DNA of 64,000 nucleotides, taken from assembly GCA_947044365.1 (NCBI GenBank), contig OX345638.1, forward strand, positions 3,305,201-3,369,200. The letters are read 5' to 3'. The notes under the pieces were generated by a model. That model was given only the letters and a program-made list of their open reading frames with translations, did not search any database and had not been told where the DNA came from. Within the stretch, counting starts at the first letter, position 1. Every line of letters starts with the position of its first letter. The translations under genes were made by a program, and so were the position numbers. This document shows positions 1 through 12,906 of the stretch, in pieces. The stretch is from Petrosia ficiformis. Its lineage: Eukaryota > Porifera > Demospongiae > Haplosclerida > Petrosiidae.

Positions 1-945
1 GAGATTCATGATTCCCCATGAGTCTATGATTGTCATGAGTATCATGAGTCCACAGTTGTTTTCTGAGTCTCATGATCCCCATCTGTCTCCATGAGTCTCA
101 TTAGTCCCCAGTAGTGTACCTGAGCCTCATGAGTCTCCATTAGTCTCGCTGAGTCTCATGAGTCCCAATGAGTCTATGATTCTCATGAGTCCACAGTAGT
201 CTGAGTCTCATGAGTCCCTAGAAACTTTTATGAGTCTCATGTTTCTCCTGAGTCCCCAGTAGTCTCCCTGAGACTCATGAGTCTCCATTATTCTCCCTGA
301 GTCTCGTGAGTCCCTACTCATGATTCCACAGTAGTCTTTCTGAGTCTCATGAGTCTCAGCAGTTACTCTGAGTCTCATGAGTCTTCCTTAGTCTCCCTGA
401 GTCTCTGGATTCTCCATCAGTCTCTATGATTCTCATGAGACTGATGGGGATTAATGAAACTCATAAAGACTACTGGAGACTCATGAGACTCATAGAGACT
501 ACCGAGGAGTCATGAGACTCCGTGAGAAAAATGGAGACTCATGAGACTCAAGGAGACTACTGGGGACTCATGAGAATCAGGGAGACTATTTAGAACTCAT
601 GAGACTCTGGATAGTAATAAAGACTAAAGGGGATTCATAAGTCAGAAAGACTACAGTGGACTCATGAGACTCATTAGCCTCAGAAACTCATTGGGACTCA
701 TGAGTCTCATGGATACGGCTGGAGACCCATAATCCACAAAAACTACTGTGGACTCATTAGACTCATGAGAATAGACTCATGAGGACTCATGAGACTCAGG
801 GAGACTAATGGAGACTCTTGAGACTCAGGGAGACTACTGGGGACTGATGAGACTCAGCGAGACTGACAGAGACTCACGAGTCTCAGAAAGAATACTTGGG
901 ACTCACGAGACTCATGAGAATCATAGAGACTACTCGGGACTCATG

Positions 946-1115
946 AGACTGAGAAAGACTACTGTGGACTCTTGAGACTCATAGAGACTGCAGGGGAGTC
1001 ATTAGACTCAGAGACTACTGGGGACTCATGAGACTGAGAAAGACTACTGTGGACTCTTGAGACTCATAGAGACTGCAGGGGAGTCATTAGACTCAGAGAC
1101 TACTGGGGACTCATG
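946..1115. repeat. 85-bp local tandem duplication inside satellite 1
   Basis: A block of about 85 bp, roughly three satellite units, occurs twice in a row with almost no differences. For example, the word actgtggact followed by cttgagactc is at 961 and again at 1046. It shows recent local duplication within otherwise diverged units. Confidence 0.7.
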
Positions 1116-2120
1116 AGACTCATGAAGACTGCTGGGGACTCATGAGACTCAGGTAGCCTAATGGAGACTCACGAGACATTGGGAGACTACTGGGGAGACA
1201 TGAGACTCCGGGTTACTAATGGAGACTGATGAGACTCCGGGAGACTATTTAGGACTCATGAGACTCTGGATAGTAATAAAGACTGAAGGGGATTCATGAG
1301 ACTCAGAAAGACTACTGTGGACTCATGAGACTCATGAAGACTGCTGGGGACTCATGAGGCTCAAAGAGACTACTGTGGACTCATGAGACTCAGGTAGACT
1401 AATGGAAACTCATGAGCCTCAGGGAGACTACTGGGGACTCATGAGACTCAGGGAGACTAATGGAGACTCTTGAGACTCAGTGACTACTGGGGACTCATGA
1501 GAATCATAAAGAATCACGAAGACTCGTGAGATCTGGGAGACTATCGTACAGTATTCTCTTTGAGTCTCATGAGTCCCCAGTAGTCACTGAGTGTCAAGAG
1601 TCCCCAGCAGACTCTAAGAGTCTCATGAGTCTCCAGTAGTCTCCCTGAGTCTCATAAGTCTCCAATAGTCTCCCTGAGATTCATGATTCCCCATGAGTCT
1701 ATGATTCTCATGAGTATCATGAGTCCACAGTAGTTTTCTGAGTCTCATGAGTCCCCAGCTGTCTCTATGACTCTCATTAGTCCCCAGTAGTGTACCTGAG
1801 TCTCATGAGTCTCCATTAGTCTCGCTGAGTTTCATGAGTCACAAATAGTCTCCCGGGAACTCATGAGTTTCTATTCGTCTTTCTGGGTATCATGAGTCAC
1901 TAATGAGACTCATGACTCCTCAGGAGTCTCCCAGAGTGTCATGAGTCTCCATTAATCCACCTGAGTCTCATGAAACTAGTAGAGACTACTGTGGACTCTT
2001 GAGAATCATGAGACTAATAGAGACTCTTAGTGACTCATGAGACTCATGAAGACTGCTGGGGACTCATGAGGCTCAAAGAGACTACTGTGGACTCACGAGA
2101 GTCAGGTAGACTAATGGAAA

Positions 2121-2425
2121 CTCATGAGACTCTGGGAGACTACTGGGGTCTCACTGGACTCAGCGAGACTAATGGAGACTCATGAGACTCGGAGAGACTA
2201 CAGGGGACTCATGAGACTCAAGAGACTGCTAGGAACTCATGAGACTCTGAAAGACTACTGTGGACTCAAGCGACTCATGAGAATCGTAGAGACTCATGGG
2301 GACTCATGAGACTCATAGAGACTACGGAGACTCTTGAGACTCAGGGAAAATACTGGGAATAAATAAGACTAAAAGAGACAGCTGGGGACTCATGAGACTC
2401 AGGGAAACTATTTAGTACTCATGAG
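2121..2425 (+). repeat. Inverted-repeat arm A (about 305 bp) in satellite 1
   Basis: This stretch is matched in reverse complement by 4006-4310, and the two share an identical 61-codon chance frame (2124-2309 and 4122-4307). The match ends near 2121/4310 and 2425/4006. The arms are about 1.6 kb apart. They look like a higher-order unit copied and inverted, not independent satellite units. Confidence 0.75.
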
Positions 2426-4005
2426 ACTCCGGATAGTAATAAAGACTAAAGGGGATTCATGAGTCAGAAAGACTACAGTGGACTCATGAGACTCATTAGC
2501 CTCAGAAACTCATTGGGACTCATGAGACTCATGGATACTGCTGGAGACCCATAATCCACAAAATCTACTGTGGACTCATTAGACTCATGAGAATAGACTC
2601 ATGAGGACTCATGAGACTCAGGGAGACTAATGGAGACTTGAGACTCAGGGAGACTACTGGGGACTGATGAGACTCAGCGAGACTGACGGAGACTCATGAG
2701 TCTCAGAAAGAATACTGGGGACTCACGAGACCCATGAGAATCATAGAGACTGCTGGGGACTCATGAGACTCAGAAAGACTTCTGCGGACTCTTGAGACTC
2801 ATAGAGACTGCTGTGGAGTCATGAGACTCATAGAATCTACTGGGGATTCACAATACGCATAGAGACTTCTCTAGACTCATGAGACTCAGGTAGAGTAACC
2901 TGAGACTCCAGAAACTCAGGGAAACTACTGGGGAATCATCAGACTCATGACAATAATAAAGACTAAAGGGGACTCAATGGACTCAGACTACTGTGGACTC
3001 TTGAGACTCATGAGAATCAGACTGATGGGGACTCATGAGACTCATGGAGTCTACTGGGTACTCATGAGAATCATGAGACCCCTTCAGACTTCTGGGGTCT
3101 GATGAGACTCAGACTACTGTGGACTCATGAGACTCAGAGACTGCTGGGGACTTATGAGACTCAGTTAGACTACTGGAGAGTCATGAGACTCAGGGAGACT
3201 ATCTGGGTCTCATGAGACTCTGCGAGACTAATGGAGACTCATGAGACTCAGGGATATTACTGGGGACTAATAAGACTCATAGAGACAGGTGGGGACTCAT
3301 GAGACTCAGAAAGACAACTGTGTACTGATTATACTCATGAGAATCAGAGACCCATGGGAAATCATCAGACTCAGGGAGTCTAATGGAGATGAGTCTCCAG
3401 TAGTCTCCCTGAGTCTCATGAGTCCCAATGAGTCTATGATTCTCATGAGTCCACAGTAGTCTGAGTCTCATGAGTACCTAAAATTTTTTATGAGTCTTTT
3501 GTGTCTACTGAGACCCCAGTAGTCTCCCTGAGAATCATGAGTCTCCATTATTCTCGCTGAGTCTCTTGAGTCCCTACTCATGATTCCACAGTAGTCTTTC
3601 TGATTCACATGAGTCTCAGTAGTTACTATGAGTATCATGAGTCTTCCTTAGTCTCCCTGAGTCTCTGGAGTCCCCATCAGTCTCTATAATTCTCATGAGT
3701 ATCACGAGTTCACAGTAGTTTTTCTGAGTTTCATTAGTCTCCAGCTGTCTCTATGAGTCTCATTAGTCTCCAATAGTGTCCCTGAGTCTCATGAGTCCAC
3801 AGTAGTCTTTCTGACTCTCATGAATCCCCTTTAGTCTTTATTACTATCCAGAGTCTCATGAGTACTAAATAGTCTCCCTGAGTCTCATGAGTCCCCAGCT
3901 GTCTCGGAGTAATATTTATTCCCAGTAATATTCCTGAGTCTCATGAGTCTCCGTAGTCTCTATGAGTCTCATGAGTCCCCAGTAATCCACCTGAGTCTCT
4001 TGAAT

Positions 4006-4310
4006 CTCATGAGTACTAAATAGTTTCCCTGAGTCTCATGAGTCCCCAGCTGTCTCTTTTAGTCTTATTTATTCCCAGTATTTTCCCTGAGTCTCAAGAG
4101 TCTCCGTAGTCTCTATGAGTCTCATGAGTCCCCATGAGTCTCTACGATTCTCATGAGTCGCTTGAGTCCACAGTAGTCTTTCAGAGTCTCATGAGTCCCT
4201 AGCAGTCTCTTGAGTCTCATGAGTCCCCTGTAGTCTCTCCGAGTCTCATGAGTCTCCATTAGTCTCGCTGAGTCCAGTGAGACCCCAGTAGTCTCCCAGA
4301 GTCTCATGAG
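4006..4310 (-). repeat. Inverted-repeat arm B (about 305 bp) in satellite 1
   Basis: Reverse-complement partner of 2121-2425. A further, more diverged minus-strand copy lies near 28221-28406, on the other side of the transposon. Confidence 0.75.
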
Positions 4311-5100
4311 TCGCTTGAGTCCACAGTAGTCTTTCAGAGTCTCTTGAGTCCCTAGCAGTCTCGAGTCTCATGAGTCTTCAGTAGTCTCTATGAGTCTAAT
4401 GACTCCCCTGCAGTCTCTATGAGTCTCAAGAGTCCACAGTAGTCTTTCTGAGTCTCATGAGTCCCGAGTAGTCACTATGATTCTCATGAGTCTCGTGAGT
4501 CCCAAGAATTCATTCTGAGACTCATGAGTCTCTATTAGTCTCGCTGATTCCAATGAGTCCCCAGTAGTCTCCCTGAGTCTCATGAGTCTCCATTAGTCTA
4601 CCGGAGTCTCATGAGTCCACAGTAGTCTCTTTGAGCCTCATGAGTCCCCAGTAGTCTCCCAGTCTCATGAGTCTCCATTAGTCTTTCTGAGTCTCATGAG
4701 TCTCCAGTAGTCTCACTGAGGCTCATGAGTCTCCAGTAGTCTACCTGAGTCTCATGAGTCCACAGTAGTCTCTTTGAGCCTCATGAGTCTCCAGCAGTCT
4801 TCATGAGTCCACAGTAGTCTTTATTACTATCCAGAGTCTCATGAGTCCTAAATAGTCACCCGGAGTCTCATCGGTCTCCATTAGTCTACCTGAGTCTCAT
4901 GAGTCCACAGTAGTCTCTTTGAGTCTCATGAGTCTCCAGCAGTCTTCATGAGTCTCATGAGTCCCCAGTAGTCTCTGAGTCTAATGATTCCCCGGCAGTC
5001 TCTGAGTCTCAAAAGTCCACAGTAGTCTTTCTGAGTCTCATGAGTACCGAGTAGTCTCTATGATTCTCCTGAGTCTCGTGAGTCCCAAGTATTCATTCTG

Positions 5101-5530
5101 AGACTCATCAAGCTCAGAGAGACTGCTGGGGATTCGTGAGACTCAGAGAGACTCCTGGAGACTCACGAGTTTCATGGAGACTGCTGGAGACTCATGAGAC
5201 TCATCGAGCCTAATGGAGACTCATGAGACTCAGGGACACTAATGGGGACTAATGAGACCTCATAGAGACAGCTGGAGACTCATGAAACTCAGAAAGACTA
5301 CTGTGGACTCATGATACTCATGAGAAGCATAGAGACTGATGGAGACTCCAGAGACGCAATGAGACTAAGGAAGACTCATGAGACTCAGAGTAACTACTGG
5401 GGACTCACGAGACTCCTGAGACTCATAGAGACTTCTGGGGACTTATGAGACTCAGACTACTGTGGACACTGAGACCTATGAGAATCAACAGTCCACAGTA
5501 GTCTCTGAGTCTCATGAGTCTCCATTAGTC
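5101..5530. repeat. Satellite segment paralogous to the transposon insertion site (empty site)
   Basis: From about 5101 the sequence follows the left flank of the transposon (about 6336-6376) and continues without interruption into sequence matching its right flank (27681-28110). Shared landmarks are the words catcaagctcagag, cacgagtttcatgg and actcatcgagcctaatgg, and the following +/- orientation switch near 5487 (28047 on the right). It therefore represents the locus without the element. Confidence 0.75.
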
Positions 5531-6368
5531 TCCCTGAGTCTGATGATTCCCCATGGGTCACTATGATTCTCATGAGTATAATCACTACACAGTTGTCTTT
5601 CTGAGTCTCATGAGTCCCCTGCTGTCTCTATGAGTCTTATTACTCCTAAGTAATATCCCTGATTCTCATGAGTCTCCATTAGTCTCCCTGAGTCTCATGA
5701 GTCCTCATGAGTCTATCATTCTCATGAGCCTAATGAGTCCACAATAGATTTTTTGTCTCATGAGTCTCCAGCAGTATCCCTGAGTCTCATGAGTCCCTAG
5801 CAGTCTCTATGAGTCTATGAGTCCCCTGTAGTCTCCCTGAGTCTCATTAGTCTCCATTAGTCTCCCGGAGTCTCATAAGTCCCCATTTGTTTACCTGAGT
5901 CTCATGAGTCCCTAAGAATCTTTGAGTCTCATGAGTCTCAAGAGTCCACAGTAGTCTCTATTAGTTTCATGAGACTCAGGTAGAATAATGGACACTCAAG
6001 AGACTCAGGGAAACTTCTAGGGAATCATGAGACTCAGCGAGACTAATGGAGACACATGAGACTCAGGGAAACTACTTGGGCTAATGAGACTCATGATAAT
6101 AAGAAAACTAAAGGAAACTTCTGAGACTCAGAGACTCATGACACTCTGAAAGACTACTGTGGAATCATGAGAATCATAGACTCATTGGGACTCCTGAGAC
6201 AAACGGAGACTCATGAGACTCAGAGACTACTGGGTACTCATGAGACTCATTAAGACAACTGTGTAGTGATTATACTCATCAGAATCAGAGTGACCCATGG
6301 GGAATCATCAGACTCAGGGAGACTAATGGAGAGTCATCAAGCTCAGAGAGACTGCTGAGAATTCATGA

Positions 6369-6376
6369 GACTCAGG
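6369..6376. repeat. Target-site duplication, left copy (gactcagg)
   Basis: The 8-bp word gactcagg abuts the left end of the element and recurs at 27673-27680. Removing the element and one copy restores a satellite sequence colinear with the empty paralogue at 5101-5200. The word is common in satellite 1, so identity alone would be weak evidence; the restored register is the stronger argument. An 8-bp duplication agrees with what has been reported for Zisupton elements. Confidence 0.75.
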
Positions 6377-6870
6377 AGGTATTACGATTGCCAAAACTTG
6401 GACAAGGACCGGAATCAATGACCCCCGTTCTAAATACTCGATCGATACTATTACGGCATTACCTTCGAATTATTAAAAGTAGTACAATTGTGTGGAGTTT
6501 GTAATCTGGTTGATGATTGTGGTTGGTAGCTGCATCCTTCACCAGTCTTAAGAGAAGAATGTAGGTCACATGATTACACTGTTGTATTCTAATATATAAT
6601 TATATGGATAACAACAGCAATTCAAAATATATTTCGTGATTGCAATTATAACAACCTTCTGTTAATTCCCTATGTTGCTGACAAATGTAATAATGTACAG
6701 TTGTGTTATATAATCAGATTCTTCTATAGTGACCCTGTTCTATTGTGTTCTTAATTAATCCATTGAAATCAATATAGTTAACAAGTGTATTACAAAGTTG
6801 GGTCGAACAGTCAGATTCTGGAATAACGACCCTATTCTGTTCTGTTCTAAGTTATTGATTCCCGCCCTTC
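6377..6870 (+). repeat. Left terminal inverted repeat, non-array part
   Basis: About 490 bp matches the reverse complement of 27180-27671. Visible differences are few: gatactatt against gataccatt, a short insertion in the right copy near 27560-27580, and two single-base changes (gtttgtaatc/gttcgtaatc and tatagtgaccc/tataatgaccc). Such low divergence suggests a recent insertion or gene conversion between ends. The inner part already carries the first palindrome-type motif, near 6802-6834. Confidence 0.9.
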
Positions 6871-9800
6871 ATCATTTCAAATAATTCTAGTGATGTTTCA
6901 TTCACACTCGCAAACATATTTGAATTTAATTTCCTATATTTGTAATAGAATTTGTGTCGGGTCGTATAATTAGAATCTGGTGTAATGACCCTGTTCTGTT
7001 CTGTTCTTACTACAAGTTATTGATTGTAACCTATTAAAATTAATATCATTGTAGTAATGCTTTATTCACTATCACAAAGAAATTTGAAATTAATTTTCAA
7101 TATTGTTAACAGCTATAGTACAAAGTTGGGTCGAACAATGAGGTTTTGGTATAATGACCCTATTCTTTTGTGTTCATTAATTCAAAGTTACAGATTCCCA
7201 CCCTTCATCATTTCACATCATTCTAGTGATGTTTTATTCACAGTCGCAAAGAAATTTGAATTTAATTTCCTATTTTTGTAATAGAAAGTTTTGTCGGGTC
7301 GTATAATTAGAATCTGGTGTAATGACCCTGTTCTATTCTGTTCTTACTACAAGTTATTGATTGTAACCTATTGAAATTAATATCATTCTAGTAATGCTTT
7401 ATTCACAATCATAAAGCAATTTGAATTTAATTTCCTGTATTGTTAACAAATGTAATAGAATTTGCGTTGGGTCGTATAATTAGAATCTGGTATAACGACC
7501 CTATTCTTTTGTGTTCATTAATTCAAAGTTATTGATTCCCACCAAAGATTTGCTGGGTCGTATAATTAGAATCTGGTGTAATGACCCTGTTCTGTTCTGT
7601 TCTTACTACAAGTTATTGATTGTAACCTATTGAAATTAATATCATTCTAGTAATGCTTTATTCACAATCATAAAGCAATTTGAATTTAATTTCCTGTATT
7701 GTTAACAAATGTAATAGAATTTGCGTTGGGTCGTATAATTAGAATCTGGTATAACGACCCTATTCTTTTGTGTTGATTAATTCAAAGTTATTGATTCCCA
7801 CCAAAGTTTTGCTGTGTCGTATAATTAGAATCTGGTGTAATGACCCTGTTCTGTTCTGTTCTTACTACAAGTTATTGATTGTAACCTATTGAAATTAATA
7901 TCATTCTAGTAATGCTTTATTCACAATCATAAAGCAATTTGAATTTAATTTCCTGTATTGTTAACAAATGTAATAGAATTTGCGTTGGGTCGTATAATTA
8001 GAATCTGGTATAACGACCCTATTCTTTTGTATTCATTAATTCAAAGTTATTGATTCCCACCCTTCATCATTTCACATAATTCTAGTGATGTTTCATTCAC
8101 ACTCACAAAGAAATTTGAATTTAATTTCCTATATTTGTAATAGAATTTGTGTCGGGTCGTATAATTAGAATCTGGTGTAATGACCCTGTTCTATTCTGTT
8201 CTTACTACAAGTTATTGATTGTAACCTATTGAAATTAATATCATTCTAGTAATGCTTTATTCACAATCATAAAGCAATTTGAATTTAATTTCCTGTATTG
8301 TTAACAAATGTAATAGAATTTGCGTTGGGTCGTATAATTAGAATCTGGTATAACGACCCTATTCTTTTGTATTCATTAATTCAAAGTTATTGATTCCCAC
8401 CCTTCATCATTTCACATAATTCTAGTGATGTTTCATTCACACTCACAAAGAAATTTGAATTTAATTTCCTATATTTGTAATAGAATTTGTGTCGGGTCGT
8501 ATAATTAGAATCTGGTGTAATGACCCTGTTCTATTCTGTTCTTACTACAAGTTATTGATTGTAACCTATTGAAATTAATATCATTCTAGTAATGCTTTAT
8601 TCACAATCATAAAGCAATTTGAATTTAATTTCCTGTATTGTTAACAAATGTAATAGAATTTGCGTTGGGTCGTATAATTAGAATCTGGTATAACGACCCT
8701 ATTTTTTTGTATTCATTAATTCAAAGTTATTGATTCCCACCCTTCATCATTTCACATATTTCTAGTGATGTTTCATTCACACTCACAAAGAAATTTGAAT
8801 TTAATTTCCTATATTTGTAATAGAATTTGTGTCGGGTCGTATAATTAGAATCTGGTGTAATGACCCTGTTCTATTCTGTTCTTACTACAAGTTATTGATT
8901 GTAACCTATTGAAATTAATATCATTCTAGTAATGCTTTATTCACAATCATAAAGCAATTTGAATTTAATTTCCTGTATTGTTAACAAATGTAATAGAATT
9001 TGCGTTGGGTCGTATAATTAGAATCTGGTATAACGACCCTATTCTTTTGTATTCATTAATTCAAAGTTATTGATTCCCACCCTTCATCATTTCACATAAT
9101 TCTAGTGATGTTTCATTCACACTCACAAAGAAATTTGAATTTAATTTCCTATATTTGTAATAGAATTTGTGTCGGGTCGTATAATTAGAATCTGGTGTAA
9201 TGACCCTGTTCTATTCTGTTCTTACTACAAGTTATTGATTGTAACCTATTGAAATTAATATCATTCTAGTAATGCTTTATTCACAATCATAAAGCAATTT
9301 GAATTTAATTTCCTGTATTGTTAACAAATGTAATAGAATTTGCGTTGGGTCGTATAATTAGAATCTGGTATAACGACCCTATTCTTTTGTATTCATTAAT
9401 TCAAAGTTATTGATTCCCACCCTTCATCATTTCACATAATTCTAGTGATGTTTCATTCACACTCACAAAGAAATTTGAATTTAATTTCCTATATTTGTAA
9501 TAGAATTTGTGTCGGGTCGTATAATTAGAATCTGGTGTAATGACCCTGTTCTATTCTGTTCTTACTACAAGTTATTGATTGTAACCTATTGAAATTAATA
9601 TCATTCTAGTAATGCTTTATTCACAATCATAAAGCAATTTGAATTTAATTTCCTGTATTGTTAACAAATGTAATAGAATTTGCGTTGGGTCGTATAATTA
9701 GAATCTGGTATAACGACCCTATTCTTTTGTATTCATTAATTCAAAGTTATTGATTCCCACCCTTCATCATTTCACATAATTCTAGTGATGTTTCATTCAC

Positions 9801-12800
9801 ACTCACAAAGAAATTTGAATTTAATTTCCTATATTTGTAATAGAATTTGTGTCGGGTCGTATAATTAGAATCTGGTGTAATGACCCTGTTCTATTCTGTT
9901 CTTACTACTAGTTATTGATTGTAACCTATTGAAATTAATATCATTCTAGTAATGCTTTATTCACAATCATAAAGCAATTTGAATTTAATTTCCTGTATTG
10001 TTAACAAATGTAATAGAATTTGCGTTGGGTCGTATAATTAGAATCTGGTATAACGACCCTATTTTTTTGTATTCATTAATTCAAAGTTATTGATTCCCAC
10101 CCTTCATCATTTCACATATTTCTAGTGATGTTTCATTCACACTCACAAAGAAATTTGAATTTAATTTCCTATATTTGTAATAGAATTTGTGTCGGGTCGT
10201 ATAATTAGAATCTGGTGTAATGACCCTGTTCTATTCTGTTCTTACTACAAGTTATTGATTGTAACCTATTGAAATTAATATCATTCTAGTAATGCTTTAT
10301 TCACAATCATAAAGCAATTTGAATTTAATTTCCTGTATTGTTAACAAATGTAATAGAATTTGCGTTGGGTCGTATAATTAGAATCTGGTATAACGACCCT
10401 ATTCTTTTGTATTCATTAATTCAAAGTTATTGATTCCCACCCTTCATCATTTCACATAATTCTAGTGATGTTTCATTCACACTCACAAAGAAATTTGAAT
10501 TTAATTTCCTATATTTGTAATAGAATTTGTGTCGGGTCGTATAATTAGAATCTGGTGTAATGACCCTGTTCTATTCTGTTCTTACTACAAGTTATTGATT
10601 GTAACCTATTGAAATTAATATCATTCTAGTAATGCTTTATTCACAATCATAAAGCAATTTGAATTTAATTTCCTGTATTGTTAACAAATGTAATAGAATT
10701 TGCGTTGGGTCGTATAAATAGAATCTGGTATAACGACCCTATTCTTTTGTATTCATTAATTCAAAGTTATTGATTCCCACCCTTCATCATTTCACATAAT
10801 TCTAGTGATGTTTCATTCACACTCACAAAGAAATTTGAATTTAATTTCCTATATTTGTAATAGAATTTGTGTCGGGTCGTATAATTAGAATCTGGTATAA
10901 CGACCCTATTCTTTTGTGTTGATTAATTCAAAGTTATTGATTCCCACCAAAGTTTTGCTGGGTCGTATAATTAGAATCTGGTGTAATGACCCTGTTCTGT
11001 TCTGTTCTTACTACAAGTTATTGATTGTAACCTATTGAAATTAATATCATTCTAGTAATGCTTTATTCACAATCATAAAGCAATTTGAATTTAATTTCCT
11101 GTATTGTTAACAAATGTAATAGAATTTGTGTTGGGTCGTATAATTAGAATCTGGTATAACGACCCTATTCTTTTGTGTTCATTAATTCAAAGTTATTGAT
11201 TCCCACCAAAGTTTTGCTGGGTCGTATAATTAGAATCTGGTGTAATGACCCTGTTCTGTTCTGTTCTTACTACAAGTTATTGATTGTAACCTATTGAAAT
11301 TAATATCATTCTAGTAATGCTTTATTCACAATCATAAAGCAATTTGAATTTAATTTCCTGTATTGTTAACAAATGTAATAGAATTTGCGTTGGGTCGTAT
11401 AATTAGAATCTGGTATAACGACCCTATTCTTTTGTATTCATTACTTCAAAGTTATTGATTCCCACCCTTCATCATTTCACATAATTCTAGTGATGTTTCA
11501 TTCACACTCACAAAGAAATTTGAATTTAATTTCCTATATTTGTAATAGAATTTGTGTCGGGTCGTATAATTAGAATCTGGTGTAATGACCCTGTTCTATT
11601 CTGTTCTTACTACAAGTTATTGATTGTAACCTATTGAAATTAATATCATTCTAGTAATGCTTTATTCACAATCATAAAGCAATTTGAATTTAATTTCCTG
11701 TATTGTTAACAAATGTAATAGAATTTGCGTTGGGTCGTATAATTAGAATCTGGTATAACGACCCTATTCTTTTGTGTTGATTAATTCAAAGTTATTGATT
11801 CCCACCAAAGTTTTGCTGTGTCGTATAATTAGAATCTGGTGTAATGACCCTGTTCTGTTCTGTTCTTACTACAAGTTATTGATTGTAACCTATTGAAATT
11901 AATATCATTCTAGTAATGCTTTATTCACAATCATAAAGCAATTTGAATTTAATTTCCTGTATTGTTAACAAATGTAATAGAATTTGCGTTGGGTCGTATA
12001 ATTAGAATCTGGTATAACGACCCTATTCTTTTGTGTTGATTAATTCAAAGTTATTGATTCCCACCAAAGTTTTGCTGGGTCGTATAATTAGAATCTGGTG
12101 TAATGACCCTGTTCTGTTCTGTTCTTACTATAAGTTATTGATTGTAACCTATTGAAATTAATATCATTCTAGTAATGCTTTATTCACAATCATAAAGCAA
12201 TTTGAATTTAATTTCCTGTATTGTTAACAAATGTAATAGAATTTGCGTTGGGTCGTATAATTAGAATCTGGTATAACGACCCTATTCTTTTGTGTTCATT
12301 AATTCAAAGTTATTGATTCCCACCAAAGTTTTGCTGGGTCGTATAATTAGAATCTGGTGTAATGACCCTGTTCTGTTCTGTTCTTACTACAAGTTATTGA
12401 TTGTAACCTATTAAAATTAATATCATTGTAGTAATGCTTTATTCACTATCACAAAGAAATTTGAAATTAATTTTCAATATTGTTAACAGCTATAGTACAA
12501 AGTTGGGTCGAACAATGAGGTTTTGGTATAATGACCCTATTCTTTTGTGTTCATTAATTCAAAGTTACAGATTCCCACCCTTCATCATTTCACATCATTC
12601 TAGTGATGTTTTATTCACAGTCGCAAAGAAATTTGAATTTAATTTCATATATTTGTAATAGAAAGTTTTGTCGGGTCGTATAATTAGAATGTGGTGTAAT
12701 GACCCTGTTCTATTCTGTTCTTACTACAAGTTATTGATTGTAACCTATTGAAATTAATATCATTCTAGTAATGCTTTATTCACAATCATAAAGCAATTTT

Positions 12801-12906
12801 AATTTATTCGCCTGTATTGTTAACAAATATAATAGAATTTGTGTTGGGTCGTATAATTAGATTCTGGTATAACGACCCTATTCTTTTGTATTCATTAATT
12901 CAAAGT
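6871..12906 (+). repeat. Left subterminal repeat array (340-bp dimers and 259-bp variants)
   Basis: The array is built from two related monomers of roughly 165-175 bp. Each begins with a 33-bp motif with arms GGGTCGT...ACGACCC; one monomer reads tggtataacgaccc, the other tggtgtaatgaccc. The pair forms a dimer of exactly 340 bp: the motif starts repeat at 8161, 8501, 8841, 9181, 9521, 9861, 10201 and 10541. A shortened dimer of about 259 bp, with junction word ccaccaaagttttgctg, occurs at both ends of the array, for example near 7562-7821. A third variant (gttgggtcgaacaatgagg) sits near 7120 and 12500, close to both edges. Copies are nearly identical, so amplification or homogenisation is recent. 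The 74-codon frames at 7057 and 12434 are part of the repeat. Confidence 0.93.

Larger units (their letters stand above)
1..6376. repeat. 29-bp satellite (satellite 1), left block, alternating orientation
   Basis: The block is a degenerate tandem repeat with a unit of about 29 bp: ACTCATGAGACTCAGGGAG followed by ACTACTGGGG, with the second half often ACTAATGGAG. The short word GAGACTC/GAGTCTC recurs throughout. The array flips strand repeatedly. Approximate blocks are: minus 1-444, plus 445-1548, minus 1549-1974, plus 1975-3390, minus 3391-5101, plus 5102-5486, minus 5487-5964, plus 5965-6376. Units differ by many substitutions and small indels, so it is an old array with secondary local duplications. 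Short frames of about 60 codons occur in it and are by-products of the repeat. A centromeric or heterochromatic location is possible but not shown. Confidence 0.93.

Noticed and set aside
2124..2309. Frames of about 60-90 codons in satellite 1 (2124, 4122, 27804, 28221, 36576, 42501, 45616, 47550, 55444)
   Set aside because: All read the 29-bp repeat (ETHETQ..GDSRDS patterns) and end at random indels.
1..6376. Telomere-like repeat
   Set aside because: The unit is about 29 bp, degenerate and switches strand; no short G-rich telomeric hexamer or similar repeat is present.
7057..7281. 74-codon frames at 7057, 12434, 24956 and 26756 with near-identical products
   Set aside because: They lie inside the third monomer type of the subterminal arrays; repetition, not coding conservation, explains their identity.
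6871..12906. CRISPR-like array of regular repeats
   Set aside because: Repeats are contiguous 165-340 bp units without unique spacers, in a eukaryotic transposon.
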